From contig JAHLKC010000160.1 of the NCBI GenBank assembly GCA_025449115.1, positions 1-64,000 of the forward strand: a stretch of DNA of 64,000 nt, in the 5' to 3' direction. The notes beneath the pieces were generated by a model that was not told the origin of the DNA, made no database searches, and saw nothing but the letters and a program-made list of their open reading frames with translations. A program made the translations under genes and the position numbers. The DNA is from Chytridium lagenaria (lineage: Eukaryota > Chytridiomycota > Chytridiomycetes > Chytridiales > Chytridiaceae). Positions 43,997 through 54,633 of the stretch are shown piece by piece; the first letter of the stretch is position 1, and each line of letters opens with the position of its first letter.

Positions 43997-46010
43997 TTTT
44001 TTTTTTTTCGTCATGTTGCTGCTAGATATACCAATAGATTTGAAAATTACTTTAAATTAGCGTTAGACCACGTAGCCTCCAACCTTTACCCTTTTCTCCT
44101 GGTTCTACTCCCTTCATTCTTTCTCTGTTGGTCTTTTTTGCCTGAGCTCTTAACGGGACACCGTCGTTCTGCTATTTGTTGGTTTTCTTCGTGCGGGAAG
44201 TCCTCTGGGAAATATTGTATTCCGAGTTTCTCCAATAATCGTCTATATACAAACAAAAACGAACACATTCCCCTTATCGGGTTGTATGTTTGCGACTTTC
44301 ACGCGCTTAACATAGCTATTTATTGGGGGTTGATTGAAAGTTTTTATTATTAAGAAGGGGTTCCCTCATTCCTTTCTAACTCACGAGTGAAAATTATAAA
44401 AGCTAGATTCTTTCATTATCCTACTCCACGCTGCAAAAGGTATATAGTACCCTGCGTATACGACAAGCATGATAGAATTTGAAGGCAGAGCTTTGCAACG
44501 AAATCTTGGAAACATGATTCTTTCTTTTTTTTCAATGACGACGCGTTTATGTATAATGGGTGTTTAGAGGAATAATCATTAATGACACAAATTGAAATGA
44601 TCGTATATAGCAAATTAAAACAAATATAGTATCCTGCAAACGTATCGTATCTTTGCAATTGGTACATAAATAATATGCGGGTCAATGAAAAAAAAAGCTG
44701 TGAAAAATATGTGAGAACCTAATCTTTGTATCCAGTGAAAACTGCGACGATGTTTTCTGATGATGCATACATGACGGATAGGAGCAATAGGTTGAGTACG
44801 CTCATATCGTTGAAAATATAGGGAATTACACGTGCTTTTCGAATTAGCGTTTATTCCCCCATGCACCCTTTTCAGTTCGACCGTGATAGTTAAACCGTGC
44901 ATCAATAAAGCTTGGAAAACAGAATGAAAGTTTATTTGTCGATTACGCGTTTTGCGTCTTGTATGTAGATATTTATTCAAAGAGTGTAGAGTGTACATTG
45001 AAGATGCCACGGAATAATGTGCAGATACGGCATCTACAACCACATCACACTAACGTTCTCAACCCTTAATTTATTGACGCATACTTGATGGAGGCCAAAA
45101 GCCTAAAGCTCTGATTAGTCTATAGATAAGGACATCATTTCGACATCTCTTCCCTGAGTATTAATACGCGACATGTAGTGCTTTTGATGTCACGACTACA
45201 ACGTCGTATTGCTTAAAATGGTTAAAGAAATGCAAATGTGAAGATCCAACAACAAGAATTACTTTACAGATATCGCGTAACATTAAATAGTATGAAACCC
45301 GCTTCTGTTCGGAGCGCGAACTATAACTAGCGCTTCAACGAAATCGTTAATGGAAGAACTTCCATTGTGAAAGCTACCTTTATATACTTAAACTTTGCCA
45401 TCACGACATCACAAAAATTATAAATCAGGTCATCGCATTCGTGGCGGAACGATAGGCATTAATGCGATTATAGAGGAAATTGGATCTTCAGATTTTGGAG
45501 TGCCGAGTAATGAAAATATACTTTGAAAACGCGTCCCAACCTCCACCACTACACTCTTTTTAAAAAATAAAATAAAAATAGACCACGTAACTGATGTCCC
45601 TCATAAAACTCAAACTGTTCAATATATATTTCCTTAGCGCACATCAGCAGCATACAAACAACCTTAAGTGAATCCTTTTCATTCGCATCCACTTAATAAA
45701 AGCATAGTACTATTATACTTTGAAATAGTCTTGAAATGACAAATTAAGTTAACTCGCCAAGGGCTCATGCTCTCCATCTTCGTGTGAGTTCCTGTATAGC
45801 GTAGAGGAACGAAGGTAGTTGACGTTCGTGGAGTTCTAAAGAATTTGAGTAAGGAGTTAGGATTTATGCGAATGTCGGAAAATGATAGAACAAAAGCAAA
45901 CACCCCGAATGTAGGAGTAAGATAAGGAAAACAGACATAGCATACGGGTAAAGGGTGCTCATAAAATCAAAAATGGTAAAAGAAAACATGAATTCGATTA
46001 ATCAATAACA
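43997..46010. other. 2-kb interval without recognisable gene
   Basis: A T run of about 14 follows the Ala tRNA start. ORFs up to 142 codons exist on both strands but none shows family motifs, hydrophobic pattern or convincing splice sites. It may hold a fast-evolving or lost gene. Confidence 0.5.
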
Positions 46011-46976
46011 TCAAAGACTGACCCTATCAATCCCTCGTAACCCCATAATCTCTTCACTCGAAATCGGCTTTACAGGTTCCCAAACTGTACTTGACCTATC
46101 CAGATCCCCATTCTGCCCACTCTGCCCATCCCTTCTAGGCATTGACGCAAACAAAACTCCACCATCATTTTGCTGCTGCTCTGCATCCCCACGATAGGTC
46201 ATAGATCTCCCAACGGCATCCATCGGTGATGCTGGTGTTGTGGTGGCAAGAAGAAAGGGTTCAGTGGCTATAGGCGCAAAGGATTCCAAGCGATTAGGGA
46301 TGGATGGACGCGAAGACGGTTGCTGATCAGATGGTGATGGTGGCTGTGGTAGTGGTGCGGCGGATGGAGGTGAGGAGGGCTTTTGGGAAGATTGTTTACG
46401 GTGCTTGAAAATGAAAAGACCGCCGATGATTAGGAGAATGGCAGCAAAGCCGATGGAGGAGGCTATGATTGCAATGTTGGTTGTTGAAAGAAGAAGGCCT
46501 GAGGAGGGTGCGGTTGATGGGGAGGAGGTGGATGTTGGGGTTTGGGAAGCGGGTTCAGAGAGTGTAGGCGCTGGAATGGGCTGTTGAACGTCGGTGGATG
46601 GGCCGCCAAGGGTTGAGGGTCCTGGGATGGAAGGAGGTAGAGAAAGAGATGCAGGCTCTGCTTGCAGGGGCCGAATGTTGAAGGGCCCGTTAACACTAGG
46701 TTCACATGGAGGCGGCCCACTGCAAGTGCTTGAACAGAAGATATCCGAGGTCGGTGATGCGTTGAGAACCTCAATGTTGGTAAGGCAAGTACACTGTTGG
46801 GAAAGGAAAATGTAGTGGGTGAACTGGGCTATCTGGATGCATTCTTGAGATAGACAGCGAGTACGGCAGGCAGGAGAGGATGTGATGGCGGGTTGCTGTC
46901 GACATAGGTCTGGCTGTGATGGGAGACGGAGGAGGTCGCGGGAGCGTGTGCAAATGTCAGAGATGGTTGTTGCCAT
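46011..46976 (-). CDS. Type I single-pass membrane protein, Cys-rich ectodomain
   Basis: 321 codons, no intron, no frame break. Residues 1-90 are cysteine-rich ('CRTRCLSQECIQIAQFTHYI', 'CTCLTNIEVLNASPTSDIFC', 'CSGPPPCEPSV'). A Pro/Ser/Thr stalk follows to about residue 165. The TM segment 'NIAIIASSIGFAAILLIIGG' with 'LFIF' is followed by basic 'KHRKQ'. The cytoplasmic tail is disordered and ends 'VKPISSEEIMGLRGIDRVSL'. No N-terminal signal peptide is obvious ('MATTISDICTRSRDLLRLPS'), so a leader exon upstream is possible. The layout resembles fungal Wsc-like or Msb2-like sensors and the LRR proteins above (stalk-TM-basic patch), but without homology I can name. Confidence 0.7.
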   Translation of the reverse strand: MATTISDICTRSRDLLRLPSQPDLCRQQPAITSSPACRTRCLSQECIQIAQFTHYIFLSQQCTCLTNIEVLNASPTSDIFCSSTCSGPPPCEPSVNGPFNIRPLQAEPASLSLPPSIPGPSTLGGPSTDVQQPIPAPTLSEPASQTPTSTSSPSTAPSSGLLLSTTNIAIIASSIGFAAILLIIGGLFIFKHRKQSSQKPSSPPSAAPLPQPPSPSDQQPSSRPSIPNRLESFAPIATEPFLLATTTPASPMDAVGRSMTYRGDAEQQQNDGGVLFASMPRRDGQSGQNGDLDRSSTVWEPVKPISSEEIMGLRGIDRVSL

Positions 46977-47530
46977 TTATCTTTTTTTTTTTTTGTTGTT
47001 TTTTTGATGTTTTTGAGATCCTTTCCCCCACTCTACCTAGCTTCCAGGATAACTTTTCTTCAAAATCTTTGAAGTGGACACATAAGGCTGAATCTAGTTT
47101 GACACTCTATCAGCGTTCAGTAGAATGGTCAAGGGAGAACGCGCCGTAGAGAAACGAAAGATTCAGGTCAGATGGAGGTTTAACGATGGAATTGATGAGG
47201 TATATGGGAAATATATTGAATGAATAAAACAATAATTTAAGAAAAGAGATTTCGAACAACCGCATGGCAGTCTTATAATATCCCATGATGATATTTATGA
47301 ATACCCTACAGCCTGTCGTAGTACAGCTTCCAGCGTCGAATAAATAACTTGAAATCCTTTTCGCTCTCTTCCAGTAAAGAACTTGCGGAAAAAAAAACTT
47401 CGTAAAACGTTTTCATACTATTATTCGTCCGTCCTCTCGCAAACAGACCTCTCGCAAACAGAAGCACTTGAACATTCAACTCAAATGCTATACATCATCA
47501 TTACAGGAGAACCAGTAAAAAACCTTACCA
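46977..47530. other. Intergenic, no gene seen
   Basis: About 550 bp; T tract at 46981-47010. It probably contains the promoter or a leader exon of the gene at 46976. Confidence 0.5.
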
Positions 47531-48454
47531 TCACTCAACAGGTTTGAAAAGTTGTCTCGGAAACCGTGAATCCTTGAATGTCGTAGCTTTCATCATCGAC
47601 GGAACATCGGGAAATGGAAAAGCTACCGGTGGAATGCTATCGTTGAAGAAAAACTCTGTTCTCGGCCTCGACATTTCCGGTCCTGGCATGAGGACAAATC
47701 TTCGCTTCGCAATAGGTCTGTCCTTAGCATCCATGTGAGTTTCGCCATCTTGCTCGGTCAAATCGTCACTCTTTCTTTTCAAACTCGTAACTTGATCAAG
47801 CCTCGGCGTGGAATTGTGCACATGAAGAACGTAGATTTGCGGAGGCTCTTTAGGGTCACGGTAAACGGTATGAGGCATGCCCTCAAAAGATGTCTCTTGC
47901 GTAATGTGAGGCTCGTCTCTAATATAAGGAGCGGCGAAAACATGCTCGGATGATGGAGCCACAATTGGCATCAACCTTGGATCCAACGCCAAATTCGGGA
48001 TTTGCTTCGAAATAGTCGCAGATTCCTTGGACGATGTTTGCTTCAACCCTTCCCTAGACTTACGACTCTGACGTGATCGAGGCTTTCTGATAGTTTTCGG
48101 CTTAGGTTCTGGTTTCTTCACAGCATGGTTCGGAGGGGTACGGAGAGGTACTTCTTCAACGGTCGGAGTGGAAGGAGCCAGCCAGTTCAAATCGACTTCC
48201 CCCAAGAAACTTCGCGCCGCTTCCATCATTTCCGATCCCTTAATCTCAAATCCGCCCAACGTGAATCTCGGGTTCACGGTTTCCGCTGATTTGACCCGCG
48301 CGGTTTCAAGAGCAATCCATACAGAAACAAGCTTGGCGTCGGTTGGAATACGCATGTCATCGATCATCAAAGCTGGTGCTTGCCCATCCGAGGTTGGAAG
48401 GAGGCAGAGAAAGAGGTCTCGGTAGTTTAGAGGCTGCGACGTGGCAACAGACAT
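47531..48454 (-). CDS. Hypothetical basic protein
   Basis: 307 codons in one exon. The N-terminal part is ordered ('LNYRDLFLCLLPTSDGQAPA', 'TDAKLVSVWIALETARVKSA', 'FTLGGFEIKGSEMMEAARSF'). The middle is lysine/arginine-rich with a nuclear-localisation look ('KPKTIRKPRSRQSRKSREGL'). The C-terminal part has 'YVLHVHNSTPRLDQVTSLKR' and 'MPGPEMSRPRTEFFFNDSIP'. No known domain. Start at 48454 is well placed, with a clear upstream spacer. Confidence 0.7.
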   Translation of the reverse strand: MSVATSQPLNYRDLFLCLLPTSDGQAPALMIDDMRIPTDAKLVSVWIALETARVKSAETVNPRFTLGGFEIKGSEMMEAARSFLGEVDLNWLAPSTPTVEEVPLRTPPNHAVKKPEPKPKTIRKPRSRQSRKSREGLKQTSSKESATISKQIPNLALDPRLMPIVAPSSEHVFAAPYIRDEPHITQETSFEGMPHTVYRDPKEPPQIYVLHVHNSTPRLDQVTSLKRKSDDLTEQDGETHMDAKDRPIAKRRFVLMPGPEMSRPRTEFFFNDSIPPVAFPFPDVPSMMKATTFKDSRFPRQLFKPVE

Positions 48455-49146
48455 GTCTTGAGATTGTCAGCTTGTTGGATGTACCGTTGATGTGGTAAAA
48501 TGAACTTTAGTTGATGCAAACCTTTTTAGATACGAATACGAGTTCGGCTATGGTTAGGTTGAAGGCAAAAGGCGTTCTCGTTCGGCTATCGCTAGTTTGA
48601 CGGCGAAAGGAGTTATCGTTCTGAGAAGGCAGGGTGTCGACAGAGTTCTTGTGAAGATGAGGTCGATTCAAGAATTTATGTTAAAGATTGACACGCTACA
48701 TTTTTTTGGGAGTTCATTGTGTGGATCATCCGTCGGACAGTGATGTCTTGAAATGTAGAAGTATTTTTTTTATTCAAAGAATTGCTTTGAAAACAATAAA
48801 AATACGACGAAAGCGGGTCCACCACGATATTGCGACACATGGAAGGCCATCAATATTTTTAACACAAACAACAAATAAACTGTCACGTAAAAAGGCTACG
48901 AGACTTCTTATACTTTTTTCGTCAATTCAATAGTGTGTGTCCTTCATTCATTCATTCATTCTCTCAACAAAAGGTGTATTCTCAAAATAACACCATCGAT
49001 CACCTTAGACAACAGCAAAAAAAGAAAACCTTAATCGTGAAAACATTGAATATTCCATCAAATCAAATGGAAAAAAAGGAGGGACGTGCCAACTAAAAAA
49101 AAAAAAAAGACAACATATTTTTTAAACATAAAAAAACCAGACACAT
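48455..49146. other. Intergenic, no gene seen
   Basis: About 690 bp. Contains a small (ATTC)n run at about 48943-48960 and an A run at 49096-49110, which may be part of the calnexin 3' region. Confidence 0.5.
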
Positions 49147-51612
49147 CTAATCATCCGCCTTCTTAGCCGCAGCCCTCTTCACAGCTCCCTTCTTCTCACT
49201 CTTCACTTCACTCTTCACCTCCTCCTTCTTCTCCTCCTTCTTCTCCTCCTTCTTCTTATCTCCCTTCTTCTCCTCAACAACCGCCTTCTTCTTGCCACCA
49301 CCAACAAGCGCCCCCATCAAACTAGTCACAGAGTACAAGAACCACAACGTCACGGCCGCAAGTGTCCCTGCAGCATACGGGTCCTCCTTAACGGCCTCAA
49401 CAGGGTCCTTTCTCGCAGCCTCTGCAAACACAATCACGCGGTCACGGAGTTCATAGGCGAGCTTTTGGGCGCGTTCCAAAAAGGGTGCGTTGGCTGCTTC
49501 TTCTTTTGCCTATTAAAAAAGTGTATGAGTACCAAATTACAAATTTACATCCAACATCAAAAAAAAATATAATCATCAAAAATAGTTTTAAATACCTTCT
49601 TTTCTTCCTCCTTCTTGGTCACAGACTCCTTCTCACTCTCAATTTTGAATTTGGGAGCCCAAGTCTCATCGCGGAACTTCTTGGCAGATGCCTCATCATG
49701 GCCAATGTAGATATTGTCAAAGAGAATCTTGTCCTGCATCGTCCAAATCTCAAATCCAAGGGCACCCTAATCATCAAATATGAATAATGTCATTTAGCAA
49801 TTTCATACTTAGAGAAAAACTAATAAAAACATAATAAAAATATAAATAAATAACATACCATTGGCGAAAAGTTGGAAGGAGTCAAGTCCTCAAAGAAGGC
49901 AGGGTTGGCAATCTTCCTCGGCGCCCAAACTCCCTTGTAAGCAGGGTTGTCAATCAACGGAGCCTTCCACTTGCCCTTGTAATCGGGGTTGGCCTTGACG
50001 GGTCTCTTCCAAACTCCACATCCAGAAGCCTCAGCGCACTTGGGGTTGTCGACAGTAGGCGCGACCCAGTCACCGTCCTCCTCATCGTCCCAGTCTTCGG
50101 GTTTCTTGGCCTCGGGGTCGGGGATGGTGGTGGGCTCATCCTCGAGCCAGTCGTCAGGTTTCTGAGGAGTCAAGTAAAAGTGTTTTAGGAAAGGGTGGTC
50201 CATTTCAATTCACCAAGCGGATGAAACTAACCACTGCATCCATGTCCTCAATCTGAGCAGGAGCATCCTCGTCCCAGTCGGCAGGCTTAGAGGCCTCAGG
50301 ATCGGGAATCCTATAATTTCACAAGAAAAGAACGAAAGATTGATAAGCTCACTGTACCAAACCGTAACACACATCAAGTCTACGTAGAACCATTAAACGG
50401 AAATCTCCACTTACTTGGCGATATCAACCCAGTCAGCAGGCTTAGAATCCTCAGGGTCGTCAATCTCTATCAGATTCAAAAAAAAACGAAATAAAAGCAA
50501 AAAAAGGGCATCAGCATCCTTCTCCTTTTAAAAATATAACGACTTCACCACCGAAAAAAAAAAACAGATATAACTTACCCTTCGGGGGGTTCACGGGCGG
50601 GGTGAAATCCTCCAAAAGCGATCCCTTCTTCACATTCTCTCCATTCACAAGAATCTCAAAGGAATTATCCGGTCGCACAATGAGGGTGTAAAGGGTCGAG
50701 GTCTTTTCAATCTTGGCTGCAGGCGGTGCGTTCAAATGCTTCTCCTCAATCTCTCCAGTAATGGGGTTGCGGTGCCTGAAAATAAAGTGGACCTTGTTGG
50801 TGCCGCCGCAACGGTCGGGACCAAACACTAAAATAAAGAGGAAGGGGGTTACTTGGATAAACAAGGAGAGAGCGTGGACAAATTTCATGGGACACTTACT
50901 GATGGTGTAAGGGGTCTTGTCGTCAAATTTATCGGGAACAAAAGAGGCATCGTGGGTAAGGACCTTCATGTAAGCGCCACCGCACTCGAGGCCGTTTTGA
51001 AGCTTAACCTCGTATCTGTACAATTGTGTGAGATAACAATCAAAAACACCAAAAAAAACAAATTGTATATGCTTACGAGAGAATAAGCGGCTTTCCAGTG
51101 GGGTCGATAGGTTTAGGGAAGAGGGCAGAGATGGCCTGAAAAGAACACAAGTTTAATATTTCACGCAAAAAAACGCTATTGAGAAATAGGTTAATTATAC
51201 ATACGTGGTGAGCAGCCGGAGTTTTGACAACGAGACCCTTGTCGCCCGAGAATCCAGGTAAAACAGTAGGCTCCTCAATAGACCATTCACCCCTGTACCG
51301 AAGCAACTCATCATCCTCAACACCATCAATAATCTTCTTGGTGTCAGAGCTGATCCAGCGCTTGCTAGCAGCACCAGTGAATTGCTCAAGGAAGGGGGCG
51401 GTGAGAGTGGTGGGCTAAAACAAAAAAAGAGTCAATGGACTTGCTAGCATTATGAAATGATAACTTACGGTGAATGGGACAGCAGGGTTCTCAACGGGTA
51501 ATTCATCAGGAATGACATCATCGACATCATCCGAGACGTCCTCTGAAGCATGTGCAAACCTCGAGCTGACGGTGAGAGCCCCCAAAAGGGCAAGGATCAA
51601 GTGAAACTTCAT
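49147..51612 (-). CDS. CNE1: Calnexin (ER lectin chaperone)
   Basis: Membrane-bound lectin chaperone of the endoplasmic reticulum that holds monoglucosylated glycoproteins. Signal peptide '[19 protein letters not shown]' (ATG 51612). The globular lectin half has '[20 protein letters not shown]', 'DKTPYTI', '[20 protein letters not shown]' and '[20 protein letters not shown]'. The P-domain has repeated '[19 protein letters not shown]'-type motifs, then '[20 protein letters not shown]' types. '[20 protein letters not shown]' closes the lectin fold. A single TM ('[20 protein letters not shown]') is followed by a Lys/Glu-rich tail ending 'AAAKKADD'. About nine introns, frame intact throughout. 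Stop at 49147-49149. Confidence 0.97.
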
Positions 51613-52517
51613 TTGGTTCTATATAATGAATGAAAGATGATGAGAGTTACAAACTAAAATTCGGTGGTGGTTGTGGGAAGAAGGGATGCGGCAAAAACGC
51701 AAAAGTGACGGAATCTCCGACTCTGTAAATTCATGTGGTTTCGAGGACGAATGTTTGAGGTTCCTTGATGCCGGCGCCCCGTTTGCACGCGATGTCATCC
51801 TTTTCCAGAAGAAAGTAACAGTGATCTGATTTGCTGCATGCACGGATACAAGACCAGCGTTGTGTATGTGAATAGGCGCCGATTCCCAAGACAACGCCTA
51901 TCCCATACGAATGCTTCACCCATGCCGTCGCCATCACATTCTGCCATTATCAACCCATCAACCCATCCATCCGTCCATCCTATCCCTTCTCATCCTAATC
52001 TATCCGTTCAAGCATCCCTCGCTCGCTCCGTTCCTTCCCTTGCTCCTGCGGGTCAGTCCTAACTCCTCCCTCACCTGGTGGGATGCAGTGAATTTCTTCA
52101 GAAGAATCAATCTCTGACGAATTACTTCAAAAAATCCAGAAGCCGCTCAAATGAAAATCGGATTTTGGGGGTGGAATGCTCCCATTGGCTGAATGTTGAA
52201 AAATTTAGACTTTTTTGACGACACTATGTTCCGGCTACATGGATGACCTTTGCACAACGGTAAGTCTGTAACATCCAGTCTCTCACTTGATCCAGCAGCT
52301 CGGGTCACTGGAGTATGTATGTTGGTAGTCAATGGTGCCTCAGTCTATGATGCTCACGTCTATTCACAATTTCACGCTCTGTTCACGCCTTTGAAAAAAA
52401 AAAAAGATAATTGTGGAATATCCTTTTTTATATTACAAAAAAATAAAGCATCGGTCAGTGTCAAGCACGATAAAAGGTCAAACGGATTTAAGGATGTGTA
52501 TTGATACAAAGTAATGA
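51613..52517. other. Intergenic, calnexin promoter side
   Basis: About 900 bp between the calnexin start and the amine oxidase stop, with a (CCAT)n-like stretch at 51950-51985. No gene supported. I did not find a convincing unfolded-protein-response element. Confidence 0.5.
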
Positions 52518-54546
52518 CTACGACTGAAGACCAAAATCTCGTGCTGCTTTCACTGCAGTTGACCATCCACTCATAAGAGCACCATGAACGGTTCCAAAAT
52601 GGTGTCTGGAACAGTGCTCTCCAGCAAAATAAAGCGCCTTTTGAGGTGTCTCGGTTTTGGCAGATGGGAACGGGAGAGGAGTAGACAGATCCACAATGTC
52701 TGATGGTGTAGAAACACCTACAGGAATATACTATCCATTGTATAATCAGCATCAATATAGAAAGAAAAAAAATAACAATAAAAAAGAAACAAAATAACCT
52801 ACAGTGCAGGCACCGCGAGAAAAGGGATCAATATCCCATCTAGTCACGCGTACAGACACCAGATCCGAAATTGCTCCAAAACACTTTCTCAAAATTTCGA
52901 CGAATAAGTCTCCAACTTCCCCATCTTCCATTTGCTCTATCCGAAGAGCAGATCGCTGCGAAACATAAGCAACCAATACAGGCGGCCCCGGTATTCTCGC
53001 CTCCATAGCATTGTCCCCAATTTCTTCAGCATGCATCCTTTCCATATTAACAAACCCAACCAACGCTGGCGCATCTTCCCCTTCGTCAAAGTCCATGCCT
53101 CGTTTTAACGGGGGTAAAAAGGCCCAAAACCCGTCCAACTGGTCAGGCCAGAACGGTGATGCGAACTCAAGAATAACTTTATCAATCAAGCCGAACCCAA
53201 GGCGTTCCACAGCAGATTTATGTTTAGGTGAAGTTATGGACAGAGGGGGTTGTAGTAATGTTGTGTGATGATGCTTGAGAACGCCAAGAGGGATGGTGAC
53301 TATGGCTGACCGGCAGCGATAGAGACCACGGTTGGTATAAAGCTTTACGGGATACGGATCTGTTGAGGGATCTTCAAGATTGTTAGTGATAAGAATAACG
53401 TATATAATTTGTACCTGTTGAGTAATCAATCTTGGACACGATATGGTTCACACGCAGAATATTTTTGCCTTCTCCAATGATACCAGAAGCCGTTGCTCCG
53501 ACCAATTCGGCCATTCCATCTGCAACGTAAAGATGGGGTCCCGAAAACCCACGACGATCATAATGTAAGAGGCCAATTGAATCTAAGTCGACAGCCTCGA
53601 GATTCTTGATGAAAACAACGATTCAGATTTAACAAAGATAAAAGTAGGATACCTCAATAATGTTGATGAGATCAATTAATATTCGACGTGATGTGTCGGT
53701 TTTGTTCAAGTCTTCACAGAATTCCTCCTCATCCATAATCCAGTCTCGCACTGATATGTCCTTTCCAACAAGACCTCCTAGCGGTGCTTTTGCAGAGGGA
53801 TCTTCAGGTAAACTTTCAGGCTCTTGTGTAAGCGCCCCAAGAGAAACGGGATGTGTTAATTCTGCATCCATGAAGTCCTCGTCTGACTTGGCATGCCCTT
53901 GCTCCATATCATCATTTCCTGCTGGCGATAATGCATCATCCAAGGCACCTAGTCTCCGTCTTTCCCACCATGACTGCCGTCTCCGAAGTTTCCGACGCTT
54001 TGCTTTTGCATCTCTTGATGTTGTTGGCGACAGTAGGGAAGATGGAGGCATCATCGAACTATCTCCGACTGAATCCAATTCGTCCGATGAACTTGCAGCC
54101 GCAAATATTAAACGCTCTCTTGCCGACCATACACTATCAACGAGATTGCGTGATGTTTCCTCAGGTAAAGGTCGATTCTTCTGGTCAAATATCATGACGT
54201 TTGAAAGGCCCTCCAGTCTTATCGGTACATCGGCAAGAGGGTTTCTGTCCACACCACGAATCCAGCTGTTGACTAATTAGTAACAATTATCTTTGCGGGG
54301 ACATCCCCACCTAGCTCCAAGGTCGATTGGGAATCCAAGTAGGTCATCTGTGTAAATACGGCCTCCTATTCTTCCTCTTGCTTCCAGCACAATCATGGAA
54401 TTGCATCCCGCTCGCCTCAATGACTCGGCAGCCGCAAGCCCTGCAATGCCCGCACCAACAATGATGAAGTCTGCACTTGTGGGGATCGGCGAGAGGCGCT
54501 CTGACCCACTCATGCGCCTGGGTGTTCCTCCAGCACTGGAGGTCAT
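52518..54546 (-). CDS. Flavin-containing amine oxidase
   Basis: FAD enzyme that oxidises polyamines or related amines; LSD1-like histone demethylase is an alternative. ATG 54546, then the Rossmann motif 'FIIVGAGIAGLAAAESLRRA', 'IVLEARGRIGGRIYT' and 'GFPIDLGAR'. A disordered insert of about 110 residues (about 54090-53770, 'DAKAKRRKLRRRQSWWERRR') interrupts the region before the substrate domain. Later 'LHYDRRGFSGPHLYVADGMA', 'RGLYRCRSAIVTIPLGVLKH', 'FWAFLPPLKRGMDF' and 'DIDPFSRGACTV'. The FAD-closing end reads 'ALYFAGEHCSRHHFGTVHGA' and the stop is TAG 52518-52520. Four or five introns, frame intact. No SWIRM domain. Divergent from CysRS, with only 88 bp between the start codons. Confidence 0.93.
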
Positions 54547-54633
54547 GATGCCGATGGAGCGGATGGAGTTCTTGGGCTACCCAGCTAGTTGGACTTGTTT
54601 TGACTTTGATAGTAGCACCAAGAGCCTTTCTGA
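54547..54633. promoter_or_regulatory. Short shared promoter, amine oxidase and CysRS
   Basis: The two divergent genes are separated by under 90 bp if the upstream CysRS start is used. Transcription signals must therefore overlap or lie within the coding 5' ends. No TATA box was identified. Confidence 0.4.

Noticed and set aside
53660..54280. 206-codon plus-strand ORF
   Set aside because: Antisense to the amine oxidase exon encoding the disordered insert; no independent motif.
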